The notes under the pieces were generated by a model that was given only the letters and a program-made list of their open reading frames with translations, had not been told where the DNA came from and did not search any database. This document shows, piece after piece, positions 38,501 to 44,500 of a stretch of DNA of 64,000 bases. The stretch comes from Chamaelirium japonicum (lineage: Eukaryota; Streptophyta; Magnoliopsida; Liliales; Melanthiaceae), in assembly GCA_947650365.1 (NCBI GenBank), contig OX393549.1:91110111-91174110 (forward strand), in the 5' to 3' direction. Made by a program: the position numbers and the translations under genes. Positions within the stretch are counted from its first letter, which is position 1; every line of letters begins with the position of its first letter.

Positions 38501-39466
38501 GAGATCGTGGGAGAGAGAAAGAGATCGTGGGGAAGAGGGAGAGTTTTTTAATCCGTACGATTAGATCGGATGGATTCGTGGGATCTGCTATGAAAATGGG
38601 GATGCATCCGACTCATGCATCATTAGATCGGACGGCTAACTTGTCTCTGCGCAAACTTGACGATGGCAGGGTTGTAAATAACCCGAACTGCCTTAACATG
38701 TTATATAGATAATATTTTCTCTTTACAATAGTTTCTCTGTACAACAAACTTTATTCACAATAATTTTTCTTAATTATTGTTTTACCACGTGCCCTGCCTC
38801 AAGAACCCAAAAGTAGAAAATTTTTGCTTTTGGGTTTGGTGGTTTTCAGGTTGTGGTTTTGAAAAACTAACTTTCTAACCGGATCTGAAACACACCCAAT
38901 ATGTGATTTCAAAATCAGTTTAGCAAGTGAAACCGGTTTTGACCTAGAACCAGGTGTCCAAAACCAATGCCAAGCGGACCCTAAGTAAGAAAACAAAACG
39001 TGATGATAATCGCCTTCTCCCCTCACTTGCACCCTGCCTCTCCCTTACATGTTCATCTTCTTGCGTGGAAGCGCTTATCCCTTTACCGAGATACAACCAT
39101 ACAAAAACCTCTCCAAAAAAAAAAAAAAACAGCCATACAATCCACGACTCCAATGCAAACTTAAGAATCGTAAGGATATGTAGAACCCTAGAATTGGCAT
39201 GACTCATCAAAAAACAAGACAGGTTACCATTTTCGAACTAGAAACAAAGCGGAAATGTCTTGGAACAAAGGAATCGAAGATAGCAGGAGGAATCAAAGAG
39301 AGACCTTGGCGATGGCAGCTTCGAGTGCCTTCAAATCGACCCCGGGCGCAGCAGCAGAAGCTCCGATCCGCCATTTCTTGTGGGTCTCCAGTCTCCTGAG
39401 GTGGGATTCGAAGGGGTGAGATTTGGGATTTGGGAGAGCAGCGAGAGAGGTGAGGGAGGCCGCCAT
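748..39466 (-). CDS. Host gene: plastid-type membrane protein with HEAAH (M41-like) motif, 3' part off window
   Basis: Seven exons join as 39466-39305, 20903-20808, 20636-20562, 19913-19845, 19317-19241, 18917-18829 and 877-748, giving 698 nt (232 codons plus 2 nt). All junctions are GT-AG and keep one frame with no stop. Residues 1-40 are rich in Ala, Ser and Arg and look like a transit peptide. Residues about 112-130 and 137-158 are hydrophobic and probably span a membrane. HEAAH at 183-187 is an HExxH zinc-protease signature as in the M41/FtsH superfamily. It is followed by a conserved-looking stretch ([20 protein letters not shown]). No AAA ATPase domain is present, so it resembles the small plant FtsH-like plastid membrane proteins; this family assignment is from memory of plant homologues. 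Introns 1 and 6 are 18.4 and 18.0 kb and filled with transposons. The C-terminal exons lie beyond base 1. Protease activity is not shown by the sequence. Confidence 0.88.
878..2698. other. Host intron 6, distal part without genes
   Basis: No coding evidence. There is a purine-rich GGAAGGA-type low-complexity run at about 1545-1612. The stretch around 1440-1770 (gttagggttcag followed by GA-rich sequence) resembles sequence flanking the CACTA element at 39720-39790 and 49430-49470, so it may be an old dispersed repeat. Confidence 0.5.
2707..3042. mobile_element. hAT-type MITE rich in GGTCCGG motifs
   Basis: A perfect 8-bp target duplication GTGCGGAC lies at 2699-2706 and 3043-3050. The left end CAATGTTGTTCGAACCAGAC and the right end (reverse complement CAATGTTATTAAAATCGGAC) form imperfect TIRs. 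The body is packed with GGTCCGGTTC-like motifs and a short GA run. It is 336 bp and non-coding, and lies in host intron 6. Confidence 0.85.
3255..4101. mobile_element. Possible decayed TIR element
   Basis: The left end CATGGTTTTAAATATCACCG and the reverse complement of the right end (TAGTGTTTTAAGTATCGTTA) are similar. The interior repeats motifs such as ATCGATAA and GCCGA in both orientations. No target duplication was found, so this is only a candidate old hAT-like MITE. Confidence 0.35.
4102..4953. other. Intronic sequence left of the gypsy element
   Basis: Nothing coding is supported. A short (GA)n run lies at about 4257-4276, and short purine-rich stretches follow to about 4390. Confidence 0.5.
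5745..6012. repeat. 60-bp tandem repeats in the gypsy LTR
   Basis: About 4.5 copies of a 60-bp unit containing GTGCGACGGTTGTAGCGTCG and GTTGATGAAGACGGC. The matching array in the other LTR is at 16513-16790. Open frames through this array are a by-product of the 60-bp (multiple of three) period. Confidence 0.9.
6395..6404 (-). promoter_or_regulatory. TATA box of the gypsy 3' LTR
   Basis: The minus strand reads CTATAAATAG in a G-rich context; the same site occurs at 17160-17169 in the other LTR. The orientation agrees with the primer site. Confidence 0.7.
6890..7075. repeat. About 32-bp tandem repeats at the LTR end
   Basis: Around six copies of a unit like GGGTTTCGCATGCGGGCCGT followed by TGTGTGTGGGCC. 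The sister LTR has more copies. Confidence 0.85.
7171..11250 (+). pseudogene. Coding-like region antisense to the gypsy element (unrecognised)
   Basis: Several plus-strand stretches look like exons. 7171-7530 is open and ends at a possible donor (gcg/GTAGGT). A stretch from 9660 follows ccttgcag, and one from 10103 follows ttcttcag. 10657-10857 and 10995-11250 encode Lys/Glu/Leu-rich, coiled-coil-like protein ([25 protein letters not shown]) in broken frames. Tat-lineage gypsy elements are known to carry antisense ORFs beside the 3' LTR, and the position here fits, but I do not recognise the protein. In-frame stops between pieces mean it is not an intact gene as read. It may instead be a captured host gene. 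Confidence 0.35.
7845..9270. other. Very GC-rich block inside the gypsy interior
   Basis: A 1.4 kb stretch of about 70% GC with CAG-rich runs and poly-C and poly-T flanks. Open frames overlap on both strands here, as expected for GC-rich DNA with few stop codons. I see no known domain. If the antisense exon model is right, it would lie in an intron between 7530 and 9659. Confidence 0.5.
11315..12130. mobile_element. hAT-type non-autonomous element with AGGCGC motifs
   Basis: A perfect 8-bp target duplication GTTTGGAC at 11307-11314 and 12131-12138. The TIRs are CAGTGTTGTCAAGGCG on the left and (reverse complement) CATAGTTGTCAAGGTG on the right. Subterminal regions repeat GAGGCGCA/AAGGCG motifs. 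It is 816 bp with an AT-rich centre and no transposase. It is nested in the gypsy element. Confidence 0.88.
12287..13201 (-). pseudogene. Gypsy polyprotein segment after gag, no known domain
   Basis: A 304-codon open frame on the minus strand, in the same direction as gag. Its start ([18 protein letters not shown], then CCMMEV) resembles the linker that follows gag in some plant gypsy polyproteins. The expected protease and reverse transcriptase are absent. The rest is low-information sequence rich in Ser, Thr and Pro. Confidence 0.4.
13420..15497 (-). pseudogene. Gypsy gag, frameshifted
   Basis: The Retrotrans_gag domain lies in 15188-14389: a proline/alanine-rich N-terminal part, then [39 protein letters not shown] and [17 protein letters not shown]. 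The frame shifts near 14388 (after YILKG) and again near 14125. It continues with a PIEKCF-type segment ([20 protein letters not shown]), then, after a stop at about 13801, with an Arg-rich segment. It would bind RNA and build virus-like particles if intact. It is broken as it stands. Confidence 0.8.
15691..15709 (-). other. Primer binding site of the gypsy element
   Basis: The minus strand reads TGGCACGCCCGGTGGGACC, beginning 6 bases inside the 5' LTR. It starts with TGG as expected for pairing with a tRNA 3' end. The tRNA is not identified, and it is not the iMet site. Confidence 0.7.
15716..17954 (-). repeat. Gypsy 5' LTR
   Basis: A 2239-bp LTR with the same layout as the left copy: 60-bp repeats at 16513-16790, TATA box at 17160-17169, and about eight to nine 32-bp units at roughly 17640-17925. 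It drives transcription leftward into gag. Confidence 0.93.
17960..18240 (+). mobile_element. Possible LTR fragment
   Basis: The stretch with ACTATATAAAGGAGCATG (TATA-like), followed by CT-rich sequence and a terminal-looking CTCACAAGCAGTGAGACTC, reads like the promoter and R/U5 part of a copia LTR. No partner LTR, primer site or target duplication was found, so this is weak. Confidence 0.3.
18345..18480 (-). other. Short coding-like stretch, not assigned
   Basis: On the minus strand there is an open stretch containing [20 protein letters not shown], ending at a stop at 18345-18347. It lies in host intron 6 and is not needed to join exons 6 and 7. It may be an alternative 3' exon or an old gene fragment. 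Confidence 0.3.
18829..18917 (-). CDS. Host gene exon 6 (HEAAH exon)
   Basis: 89 nt encoding residues 160-190, including [20 protein letters not shown] and the HEAAH motif. The acceptor is ttgccag and the donor TAG/GTAAAT. The acceptor at 18918 rather than the nearer ttcag keeps the frame. Confidence 0.92.
19241..19317 (-). CDS. Host gene exon 5
   Basis: 77 nt encoding [20 protein letters not shown] and a few more residues: the second hydrophobic segment. The acceptor is tttgtag and the donor TGG/GTAAAT. Confidence 0.92.
19845..19913 (-). CDS. Host gene exon 4
   Basis: 69 nt, 23 codons, beginning [20 protein letters not shown]: the first hydrophobic segment. The acceptor is catgcag and the donor GGG/GTACTT, phase 0 on both sides. 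Confidence 0.92.
20562..20636 (-). CDS. Host gene exon 3
   Basis: 75 nt, 25 codons, beginning [20 protein letters not shown]. The acceptor is gaatgcag and the donor GAT/GTAGGT, phase 0 on both sides. Confidence 0.92.
20808..20903 (-). CDS. Host gene exon 2
   Basis: 96 nt, 32 codons, beginning [20 protein letters not shown]. The acceptor is ttgttgcag and the donor ATG/GTCAGT, phase 0 on both sides. Confidence 0.9.
21091..22970. repeat. Tandem duplication, one copy carrying a hAT MITE
   Basis: Copy 1 (21091-22385) and copy 2 (22386 to about 22970) share a string of matching blocks in the same order, from TATTCATAGGATCCCTATGT to TTTAGGATACATTAGTT-like sequence. Copy 1 also has about 80 bp that copy 2 lacks near 21210-21310. 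Without the MITE the units are roughly 660 and 585 bp. It lies in host intron 1 and is not coding. Confidence 0.8.
21538..22160. mobile_element. hAT-type MITE with GAAATTTCG motifs
   Basis: An 8-bp target duplication AAAATAAG at 21530-21537 and 22161-22168. The ends are CAAGGATTGAGATTT and (reverse complement) CATGGATTGAAATTT. The body is rich in CGAAATTTC/GAAATTTCG motifs in both orientations. The second copy of the surrounding tandem duplication has the unoccupied site (one AAAATAAG at about 22742-22749), which confirms the insertion. Confidence 0.9.
22975..23226 (+). mobile_element. TRIM-like element, 3' LTR truncated
   Basis: An LTR-like segment starts TGTTGAGCAAATAGTCCC and is followed by a perfect iMet primer site TGGTATCAGAGC (23084-23095). 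About 120 bp later the first nine bases of the LTR (TGTTGAGCA) recur at 23218-23226 and then similarity stops. No coding capacity. Confidence 0.65.
23215..23390. repeat. Degenerate TAATATTTTCTCTCTACAA-like repeats
   Basis: A low-complexity CT/AT stretch repeats this kind of unit. Similar sequence resumes at 38710-38775, on the other side of the Helitron, so it is probably the repeat into which the Helitron inserted. Confidence 0.6.
23440..23519. repeat. Poly-C and (GA)n microsatellite
   Basis: A run of about 15 C followed by more than 30 GA units. Confidence 0.95.
23629..23796 (-). pseudogene. CASP-like membrane protein, N-terminal fragment
   Basis: An open frame from ATG at 23796 to a stop at 23629. 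It reads [15 protein letters not shown], then a hydrophobic segment [20 protein letters not shown] followed by FNK. This matches the N-terminus and first membrane helix of plant CASP-like (CASPL) proteins, which are usually about 180-200 residues with four helices. Only the first helix is present. It lies inside the Helitron and is taken as a captured fragment. Confidence 0.55.
23930..24388. other. Helitron segment of unknown origin
   Basis: Contains about 75 bp (23935-24010) that reappear as reverse complement in the CACTA leader at 40755-40830. It then continues into a CT-rich run and a moderately GC-rich stretch open on both strands. No protein is recognised. Confidence 0.5.
24384..24388. 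repeat. Copia target site duplication (left)
   Basis: GTAAG, repeated at 37414-37418 immediately after the right LTR. Confidence 0.9.
24389..25538 (+). repeat. Copia 5' LTR
   Basis: A 1150-bp LTR with TATA box TATATAAGG at 24871-24879. Confidence 0.95.
25539..25997 (+). other. Copia leader with displaced primer-site-like sequence
   Basis: No TGG-starting primer site adjoins the LTR. TGGTATTTGAGC at 25829-25840 resembles the iMet site TGGTATCAGAGC (10 of 12 bases match) but lies 290 bp inside. Confidence 0.5.
25998..27019 (+). pseudogene. Copia gag
   Basis: Starts at ATG 25998 ([20 protein letters not shown]) and meets a TAA at about 26070. It then continues in frame through a UBN2-type Gag region ([34 protein letters not shown]) to 26672. 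The frame changes near 26640, giving a Lys/Pro-rich stretch, a stop at 26827-26829 and a CCHC zinc knuckle [14 protein letters not shown] at about 26837-26878. Gag would package element RNA. The breaks make this copy defective. Confidence 0.85.
27040..28250 (+). pseudogene. Copia protease and integrase
   Basis: The protease core [11 protein letters not shown] lies at about 27041. 27126-28145 is open and holds the pre-integrase HHCC region (WHQRLGH) and the integrase core. The catalytic residues are visible as [17 protein letters not shown] and the E in [10 protein letters not shown]. The first Cys of the HHCC finger is replaced by Tyr ([10 protein letters not shown], where C-x2-C is expected). 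An A-run near 28125-28133 shifts the frame; the alternate frame continues [20 protein letters not shown] to about 28250. Confidence 0.88.
28295..29670 (+). pseudogene. Copia reverse transcriptase and start of RNase H
   Basis: 28295-29101 is open: [56 protein letters not shown] and the catalytic [14 protein letters not shown] stops it at 29099-29101, and the same frame continues to 29308. A frameshift near 29305 follows, after which [20 protein letters not shown] and [14 protein letters not shown] are readable up to [15 protein letters not shown], where the LINE cuts in. Confidence 0.92.
29656..29670. repeat. LINE target site duplication (left)
   Basis: AAAGCTAGGAGTACT, repeated at 35363-35377 after the poly-A tail. 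The first A bases merge with the tail. Confidence 0.9.
29841..31652 (+). CDS. LINE ORF1, RNA-binding protein
   Basis: 603 codons, uninterrupted. Residues about 85-135 are Pro/Ser-rich. Two CCHC knuckles lie at about 139-176 ([14 protein letters not shown] and [14 protein letters not shown]). They are followed by a domain resembling DUF4283-type plant LINE ORF1 proteins and a Pro/Ser-rich C-terminus with a short repeat ([17 protein letters not shown]). ORF1 proteins of L1-type LINEs bind element RNA. It ends 5 bp before ORF2. Confidence 0.9.
   Translation: MTTEPSAWARLPVFNPKIQNGRWRDLDPGARRGSARGARQHGSERIGGGSLPREPRHDGEVRAASGAEGSRPTSWASHLFSHPPPLIPSPPLPPSSLPPLLPLPSQPPLPPPRAPSSQVVPPSSGAPSPGSLHPPFPKGSCFRCGCKDHLRSSCRNAMVCWICRGIGHSSVACPLRVIRAPSVHNQPAFHPPTPPRAFPSAFVAIPESSASNFMVAKLDSCAVITSPEGTYSTAEISSAFSTFWQSEWSFPTWSLGPSEFLVEFPSPYARHSVVSRVSLEVGSLRLLASAWTPSHRSSGVCSRSLVDLFISGVPIPCWNRPSMQSLLAEFGEVVDVRNDFEDTNDLSELVVSFRTINPSLIPSSLVARFGDFFFDLSIRVSEISFSESPSSGPSSDSGFAPRRQEAGQSSRSTGLDSGRTSPRPDSPRPVSPVTGLNSSDLSDDHPGFGDPVIAVPVINAGSVSPPSDSRNPPAVGEPLGDPPVEPVPLGDPPVESDSFEGSLDPDPIGDSLIAPAVVTGAPSIRTYVRRTQRTGDLMRDLRSFLASRAVEDFGLLLNLLDPESIVQIATSCGFSFGGDVEAAKEFLASSQTLERERVLASGQ
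31658..35280 (+). pseudogene. LINE ORF2, endonuclease and reverse transcriptase
   Basis: Starts [20 protein letters not shown]: an APE-type endonuclease with [38 protein letters not shown] and [12 protein letters not shown] at 32012-32014 interrupts it. The frame then runs to about 33045, where a small indel after GPDGFP shifts it. From 33250 the reverse transcriptase continues: [29 protein letters not shown] and catalytic [10 protein letters not shown] zf-RVT-like C-terminal motif [18 protein letters not shown] follows. It nicks target DNA and copies LINE RNA there. Two lesions make this copy inactive as read. Confidence 0.92.
35366..36273 (+). pseudogene. Copia RNase H (3' half) and 3' UTR
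   Basis: Resumes after the LINE with [17 protein letters not shown] stop lies near 35417. It then reads [20 protein letters not shown] and ends [19 protein letters not shown] at about 35716. The rest up to the polypurine tract GTGGGGGAT (36265-36273) is non-coding. Confidence 0.88.
36274..37413 (+). repeat. Copia 3' LTR
   Basis: A 1140-bp copy of the 5' LTR with few differences by eye. TATA box TATATAAGG at 36749-36757. Followed by GTAAG. Confidence 0.95.
37419..37760. other. Helitron segment, GC-rich, unassigned
   Basis: Continues the Helitron after the copia. On the minus strand one frame reads [20 protein letters not shown] and [20 protein letters not shown], which looks protein-like and could be a third captured fragment. 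I do not recognise it. Confidence 0.4.
37780..38050 (+). pseudogene. BIG-type ARF guanine-nucleotide exchange factor, N-terminal fragment
   Basis: Reads [20 protein letters not shown] then QIVEVVCRC and [13 protein letters not shown]. After a one-base frame change near 37925 it continues [20 protein letters not shown] and [15 protein letters not shown]. This matches the N-terminal dimerisation/HDS region of plant BIG proteins (SEC7 ARF-GEFs, over 1700 residues). About 35 residues are missing between CRC and GDCLL. No introns are visible. It is captured in the Helitron and is not functional. Confidence 0.8.
38051..38707. other. Helitron 5' part, no gene
   Basis: No coding evidence. A GA-rich stretch lies at 38440-38545. 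The Helitron 5' end follows. Confidence 0.5.
38710..39304. other. Host intron 1, proximal part
   Basis: AT-rich unique-looking sequence with a poly-A stretch at 39115-39129. No gene seen. Confidence 0.5.
39305..39466 (-). CDS. Host gene exon 1 with start codon
   Basis: 54 codons, from [20 protein letters not shown] to [13 protein letters not shown], then donor AAG/GTCTCT. The ATG at 39466 has G at -3 and +4 and is about 65-75 bp below a TATA box. The Ala/Ser/Arg-rich, acid-poor start fits a plastid transit peptide. The end joins naturally in phase 0 to [10 protein letters not shown] of exon 2. The join over 18.4 kb is inferred. Confidence 0.82.
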
Positions 39467-39530
39467 CTCTCGTCGCTCTCCACTCCAGCCGTTCAAAGGT
39501 GGAGAAGGGATAACGTTTAGGCGCGGAACG

Positions 39531-39539
39531 CTATATATA
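39531..39539 (-). promoter_or_regulatory. TATA box of the host gene
   Basis: The minus strand reads CATATATATAGCG, about 65 bp above the ATG. A start site near 39505 would give a 5' UTR of about 40 bases. Confidence 0.7.
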
Positions 39540-39656
39540 TGCAGATGGTTTTAGTCTCAGCACCCAAGATTTTTTTAAACAAATTTATAGTACCCAAACT
39601 ACCCCCATCCCTAACCTCCAGCCAACCAACCCTACACCTCCTCCTCCGCCGCCCTT

Positions 39657-39730
39657 TTCCGACACCGACCTAGCAACCTGGGCCGCCTTCTTCATCATCA
39701 TCATCATCTTATGCTAGGTCGGTGTCGGAA
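39657..39730. repeat. Perfect 19-bp inverted repeat (hairpin)
   Basis: The arms at 39657-39675 (TTCCGACACCGACCTAGCA) and 39712-39730 are exact reverse complements, with a 36-base loop containing a (CAT)n run. It lies about 120 bp above the host TATA box and 93 bp from the CACTA end. Confidence 0.9.
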
Positions 39731-39820
39731 AGCAGCGGAGCGGGTTAGGATTCAGAGGGGGAAGAGAGAAGAGGGAAGGAGGAGGCCAACAAAGGGGCTA
39801 AGTCAGTGACAGAAAGGAGC

Positions 39821-39823
39821 ATA
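39821..39823. repeat. CACTA target site duplication (left)
   Basis: ATA, repeated at 49421-49423. Confidence 0.75.
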
Positions 39824-39839
39824 CACTACAAGGAATAGG

Positions 39840-40400
39840 TTTTTTACCGACGAAAATTTATAATTCCGTCGGTAATAATATATATTTTACCGACGGAAAC
39901 AATATTTTTCGTCGGTAATATAACTTAGAATTTTTTAATTTTTTTTGCATATTTATTACCGACGGTTATATATTATCCGTCGGTAATAACCTATATTACC
40001 GACGGAAATAAAACTATCAGTCGACAATATATTTTACTATTTTTTTGGTTTATTTTTACCGACAGAAAATATAGTTTTCGTCGGTAAAGGCCCTGCGATT
40101 TTTTCCAGAGACCTAGTAAAAACCCTGTGATTTGTCGTCGATTTTTACCGACGAAAATTATATAAATTCCGTCGGTAAAAACCCTGCAATTTTTTCCAAA
40201 GACCCGGTAAAAACCCTGCGATTTGTCATCGATTTTTACCGACGGGAATTATATAAATTCCATCGATAAAAACCCAGCGATTTTTTTCCAGAGACCCGGT
40301 AAAAACCCTGCGATTTGTCGTCGATTTTTACCGATGGGAATTATATTTTCATCGGTATAAGGAGACTTTTAACCGACGGAATATATAAATTCCGTCGGTA
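39840..40400. repeat. CACTA 5' subterminal repeats
   Basis: Around ten copies of ACCGACGGAA or its complement, many in inverted pairs around short AT cores, plus a repeated block with AAAACCCTGCGATTTGTCGTC. Confidence 0.88.
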
Positions 40401-41512
40401 AAAACCCTGTGATTTAACAAGTTCAGCGATCCTTTTCTGTTTCTGTTTCGACCTAACCCTCTCCCTCTCCGGCCCTCCCTCTCTCTCTCTATTTCCTCCC
40501 CCCTTCCCCGGCCTCCCTTCCCTCTCTCTCTTGATCTAATCCCCCCCCCTCCCGGCCCGGCCTTCCTCCCCTCCCCTCTCTCTCTCTCTTTCTCGATCTA
40601 ATCCCCCCCTCCGGCCGGCCACCCCTCCCCTCCCTTGCACCTCCGGCCACCCCGATCCTCTCTCTCGCGCCACCGACTACGACGCCAGTGCTCCTCCTCC
40701 TCCTCGAGGCCTACCGGCCATCCCCGGTGAGCTCCTCCTCCTTCCTCTCCCCCTTAGTTTATTTTGTTCCAAATTGCATCCTAAAGTTTGAAATGTTAGC
40801 ACAATACCCCTTTTGTCATCTACTTAATTCCCTCATTTGTTAATTTTTATCTTATCAAAACTGAATTAAATGGGGGGAATGGGGGGCAAAATCTTGTTTT
40901 TAGACTAGGGTTAAGTAATTATAAAGTTTGAAATGTTTGCACAATACCCCTTTTGTCATCTACTTAATTCCCTCATTTGGTAATTTTAATCCTATCAAAA
41001 CTGAATTGAATGGGGGAATGGGGGGCAAAATATAGTTTTTAGACTAGGGTGAGCGTCGATTTTGTCGGTCGGTTTCGGTATCGGTTTTATCAGTTTTATT
41101 TTTTTCGGTTTACGAAAAATCAAAACTGAAACCGAAATCGAAATGGTCGGTTTTTATCGATTCGATGTGATATGAGGTATGCTAAAGCCATAAATCAACT
41201 CGAGCGACAGAGAGAACCGTCAGACCCCAAGTGTTTACTTGACGAGGCTCCCTGACTTGTTGACTTACTATCGCATAACTTCGGTGCTATGCCTAGCATT
41301 CGGACTATCAGCAATTCAAATGCTGGCCACCAACCCTAGGTTTACTATGTGACTAGTCTACTCATCATAATACACCCATCCATTAGGTATGTGGATGGCC
41401 TGTAGAAGTTTCGGTTCAGTGTTCCATACCCGAGAACCAAAACCAAAATTGTGCGGAGTCTTATAGCATTGTTTGAAATTACTGTCGTTGTTGTATAGAC
41501 AGATAGACGAAG
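40400..41512 (+). other. CACTA leader region
   Basis: CT-rich leader to about 40740, then two direct copies of about 140 bp (about 40777-40917 and 40918-41055) containing AAAGTTTGAAATGT..GCACAATACCCC. A self-complementary CGGTTT-rich stretch lies at 41060-41165. A fragment related to the LTR at 52260-52480 lies at 41185-41440. Confidence 0.6.
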
Positions 41513-44500
41513 ATGTCTTCGATCGATAAGAGTTGGATGCATAATTCGAATCGCATGAGCTAAGAGTACAAAGGAGTCAGGAAATTTCTAGATTTTGCAT
41601 TTAAGCGCCTTGCACCGTTTAATGGAAAAATTATGTGTCCCTGTATAGACTGCGGAAGGGTGACTAGGAAGGTTCGAGAGGAATGTGAGGTTGATCTGGT
41701 AATGCGTGGCATTGACATTAGCTATACCCGTTGGTTCTCGCACGGTGAGGAGCTAGATATAGTCCCCATGGCAGCTCACGGTAAAACTGCAAACACAGTG
41801 ATCGATGATGATAATATTAATACAGACGATGACGATGACATACAGGGTATGATACATGATTTGCAAGGTGGAATAGGCACGGAAACACCGTCAGGTGATC
41901 AGCCTAATATTGAAGCGGACAAGTTCTACAGATTGCTTAAGGATGCCGAACAACCTCTATACCCGGGGTGTGAGAAGTTTTCAAAACTCTCTTTCACTGT
42001 AAAGCTTCTTCATTTGAAGTGCCTCAATGGTTGGAGTAATAAGTCATTTAATATGTTGGTAGAGTTGCTGAAAGAGGCGTTTCTTATAGATGAGATAGTA
42101 CCGAAATCATTCTACGAGGCGAAGAAGACAATTAAAGATCTCGGTCTTGGTTATGAGAAAATTGATGCATGCGTGAACGATTGTATGTTGTACCGGAAGG
42201 AGTACGAACATGCGTGGTCATGCCACATATGCGGAGCAATGAGATATAAAGAGACGGATGTCGAGTCTAGTACTAATCGAAGGAAGAAAAATGTATCTGC
42301 AAAGGTTCTCCTATACTTCCCGCTTAGGGACAGGCTTCAGAGTTTGTTTATATCATCGAAGACTGCTGAGCACATGAGGTGGCATGCACGAGAACGTACA
42401 AATGACGGGGTTATAAGACATCCGGTCGACTCTCTGACGTGGAAAGATTTTGATCATACATATCCTGAATTCGCATGTGAAGTTCGCAATGTCAGGTTAG
42501 GGCTTGCTAGCGATGGCTTCAATGCCTTTGGGAATATGAGTGTATCGTACAGCATTTGGCCAATTGTCCCCATACAATTTGTCTCCCTGGATGTGCTTAA
42601 AAAAGCTATACACAATGCTCTCCTTGCTCATTCCCGAACCCATGTCGCCTTGTAATGATATTGACATTTACTTGCAGCCGTTGATTGAGGAGTTGGATGA
42701 GTTATGGGAAGTTGGGGCCGATACGTATGATGCCTCGTTGCGCTAGAATTTTCGGATGTATGCGGCACTTCTATGGACCATCAACAATTTTCCTACATAT
42801 GCTAACTTATCCGGGTGGAGTACTAAAGAAAAATTGGCGTGCCCTACATGCAATAACGAGATAGATTCATTACAGTTGAAGAACGGAGGTAAGTTCTGTT
42901 ATATGGGCCATCGAAGAGTCCTTGTTGACAGCCATAAGTGGACGCAGAATAAAAGAGCGTTCAACGGCAAGAAGGAACTTGCAAAGGCCCCGGAGCAGCT
43001 TTCGGGGGTAGAAATCTTGTGTGAATTGGATTAGCTTGATGCGGTGGTACTTGGGAAAGACAAAAAGAAGAGAACGTATGAAGATTCTATGCGTGAGCAT
43101 AACTGGAAGAAGAAGAGTATTTTCTTTAAACTACCGTACTAGAGCAGCCTACTCTTGCGGCATAACTTGGATGTCATGCATATCGAGAAAAATATATGTG
43201 ACAATATTATAGGAACACTGCTGAATCTCGACGGTAAGACGAAGGATAATCTTAAATCTCGCCTCGATCTGAAGGAGTTGGGCATCCGAAAATCACTTCA
43301 TCCCCAAGAGATTGGGGATAAGTATGTGTTGCCAATTGCATGCTACACCATGAGCTCACAGTAGAAGGCAGCCTTATGTGCATTCCTACGGTCTACGAAA
43401 ACGTCGGACAGTTATTCTTCGAATATCGCACGATGCATGTAAGAAAACGGCCAGAAGTTTTCTGGATTAAAGAGCCACGATTGTCATGTTCTTATGCAGC
43501 GATTGTTATCTCTTGTTATACGTGGGAATTTATCCGAACAGGTATCCGGTCCGTTAATTGAGCTCAGCACTTTTTTCAGACAGTTGTGCTCGAAGGTACT
43601 TAGACTGGACCAACTTGATCAGATGGAGAGGGATATTGCGATCACATTGTGCAAGCTAGAGATGATATTTTCACCTTCCTTCTTTGATGTCATGGTGCAT
43701 TTGACCGTTCACTTGGCAAATGAGGTCAAACTCGGCGGCCCAGTTCATTACCGTTGGATGTATTTTATCGAGAGGTAATCGTCTCGTCTCATTTTTTAAT
43801 ATATTTGATTGTTCTTGATGTATTTATCTATAATTTTTTTCTCAAATTAGGTACTTGCGAACATTGAAATCATATGTTCATAATAAAAGTTGTCCGGAGG
43901 GATCAATTGCTGAAGGATACCTAGCAGAAGAATGTCTGACATTCTGCTCAAGATACCTACATAGTATAGATACGCGATTCAATCAACTTGAGCGGAACTA
44001 TGACGGTGGTCCAATAAACTTTGATGGGGGTCTGTCTATATTTGCCGAAATGGGTAGACCTATAGGAGGAGGCAAAACCCATCGATTGTCTGTAGATGAG
44101 ATTCAATAGACATATATGTATGTGTTGCGCCAAGGTGATGAAGTGTGGTCATTCATTAAGTAAGCATTTTACGATCATTTACTCATTCTTTCAGTCCATT
44201 CATTAAGTATTTATGCTAATTATAATCTAATTCATAACCTATAAAACAGGAAGCATAAAGCCGTCATTAATAATCAAGGTACTCGAAATGCTTCACAAAT
44301 TCATGATCGTGAATTTCCATCGTGGTTCGAGAAACACATAAGTATTCACATTATTACTGAATTTTATTGACATCCATTACCGAACAATAATTATGTGTTC
44401 ATATCATGAATGTCATGTGGTTATTATAGACACAAGAGCTGCACGACAACCATGATCTGCTGATGAATAAGGATCTCTGGCGCTTATCTTGTAGTCCTTT

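Larger units (their letters stand above)
23391..38709 (-). mobile_element. Gene-capturing Helitron (interrupted by copia)
   Basis: On the minus strand the 3' end shows a hairpin (CGTGCC-AATC-GGCACG), 8 bases, then CTAG at 23394-23391, followed by T. The 5' end starts TCTATATAACATG at 38709 and is preceded by A. This fits the Helitron A/T insertion rule. Removing the copia insertion leaves about 2.3 kb. It carries fragments of a CASP-like gene and a BIG-type ARF-GEF, and no RepHel transposase, so it is non-autonomous. Sequence on either side is similar (TAATATTTTCTCT). The 5' end call is the weaker of the two. Confidence 0.7.

Noticed and set aside
39466..39496. Upstream extension of host exon 1 to 39496
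   Set aside because: The codon at 39496 is TTG, not ATG; the ATG at 39466 has good context and starts a typical transit peptide.
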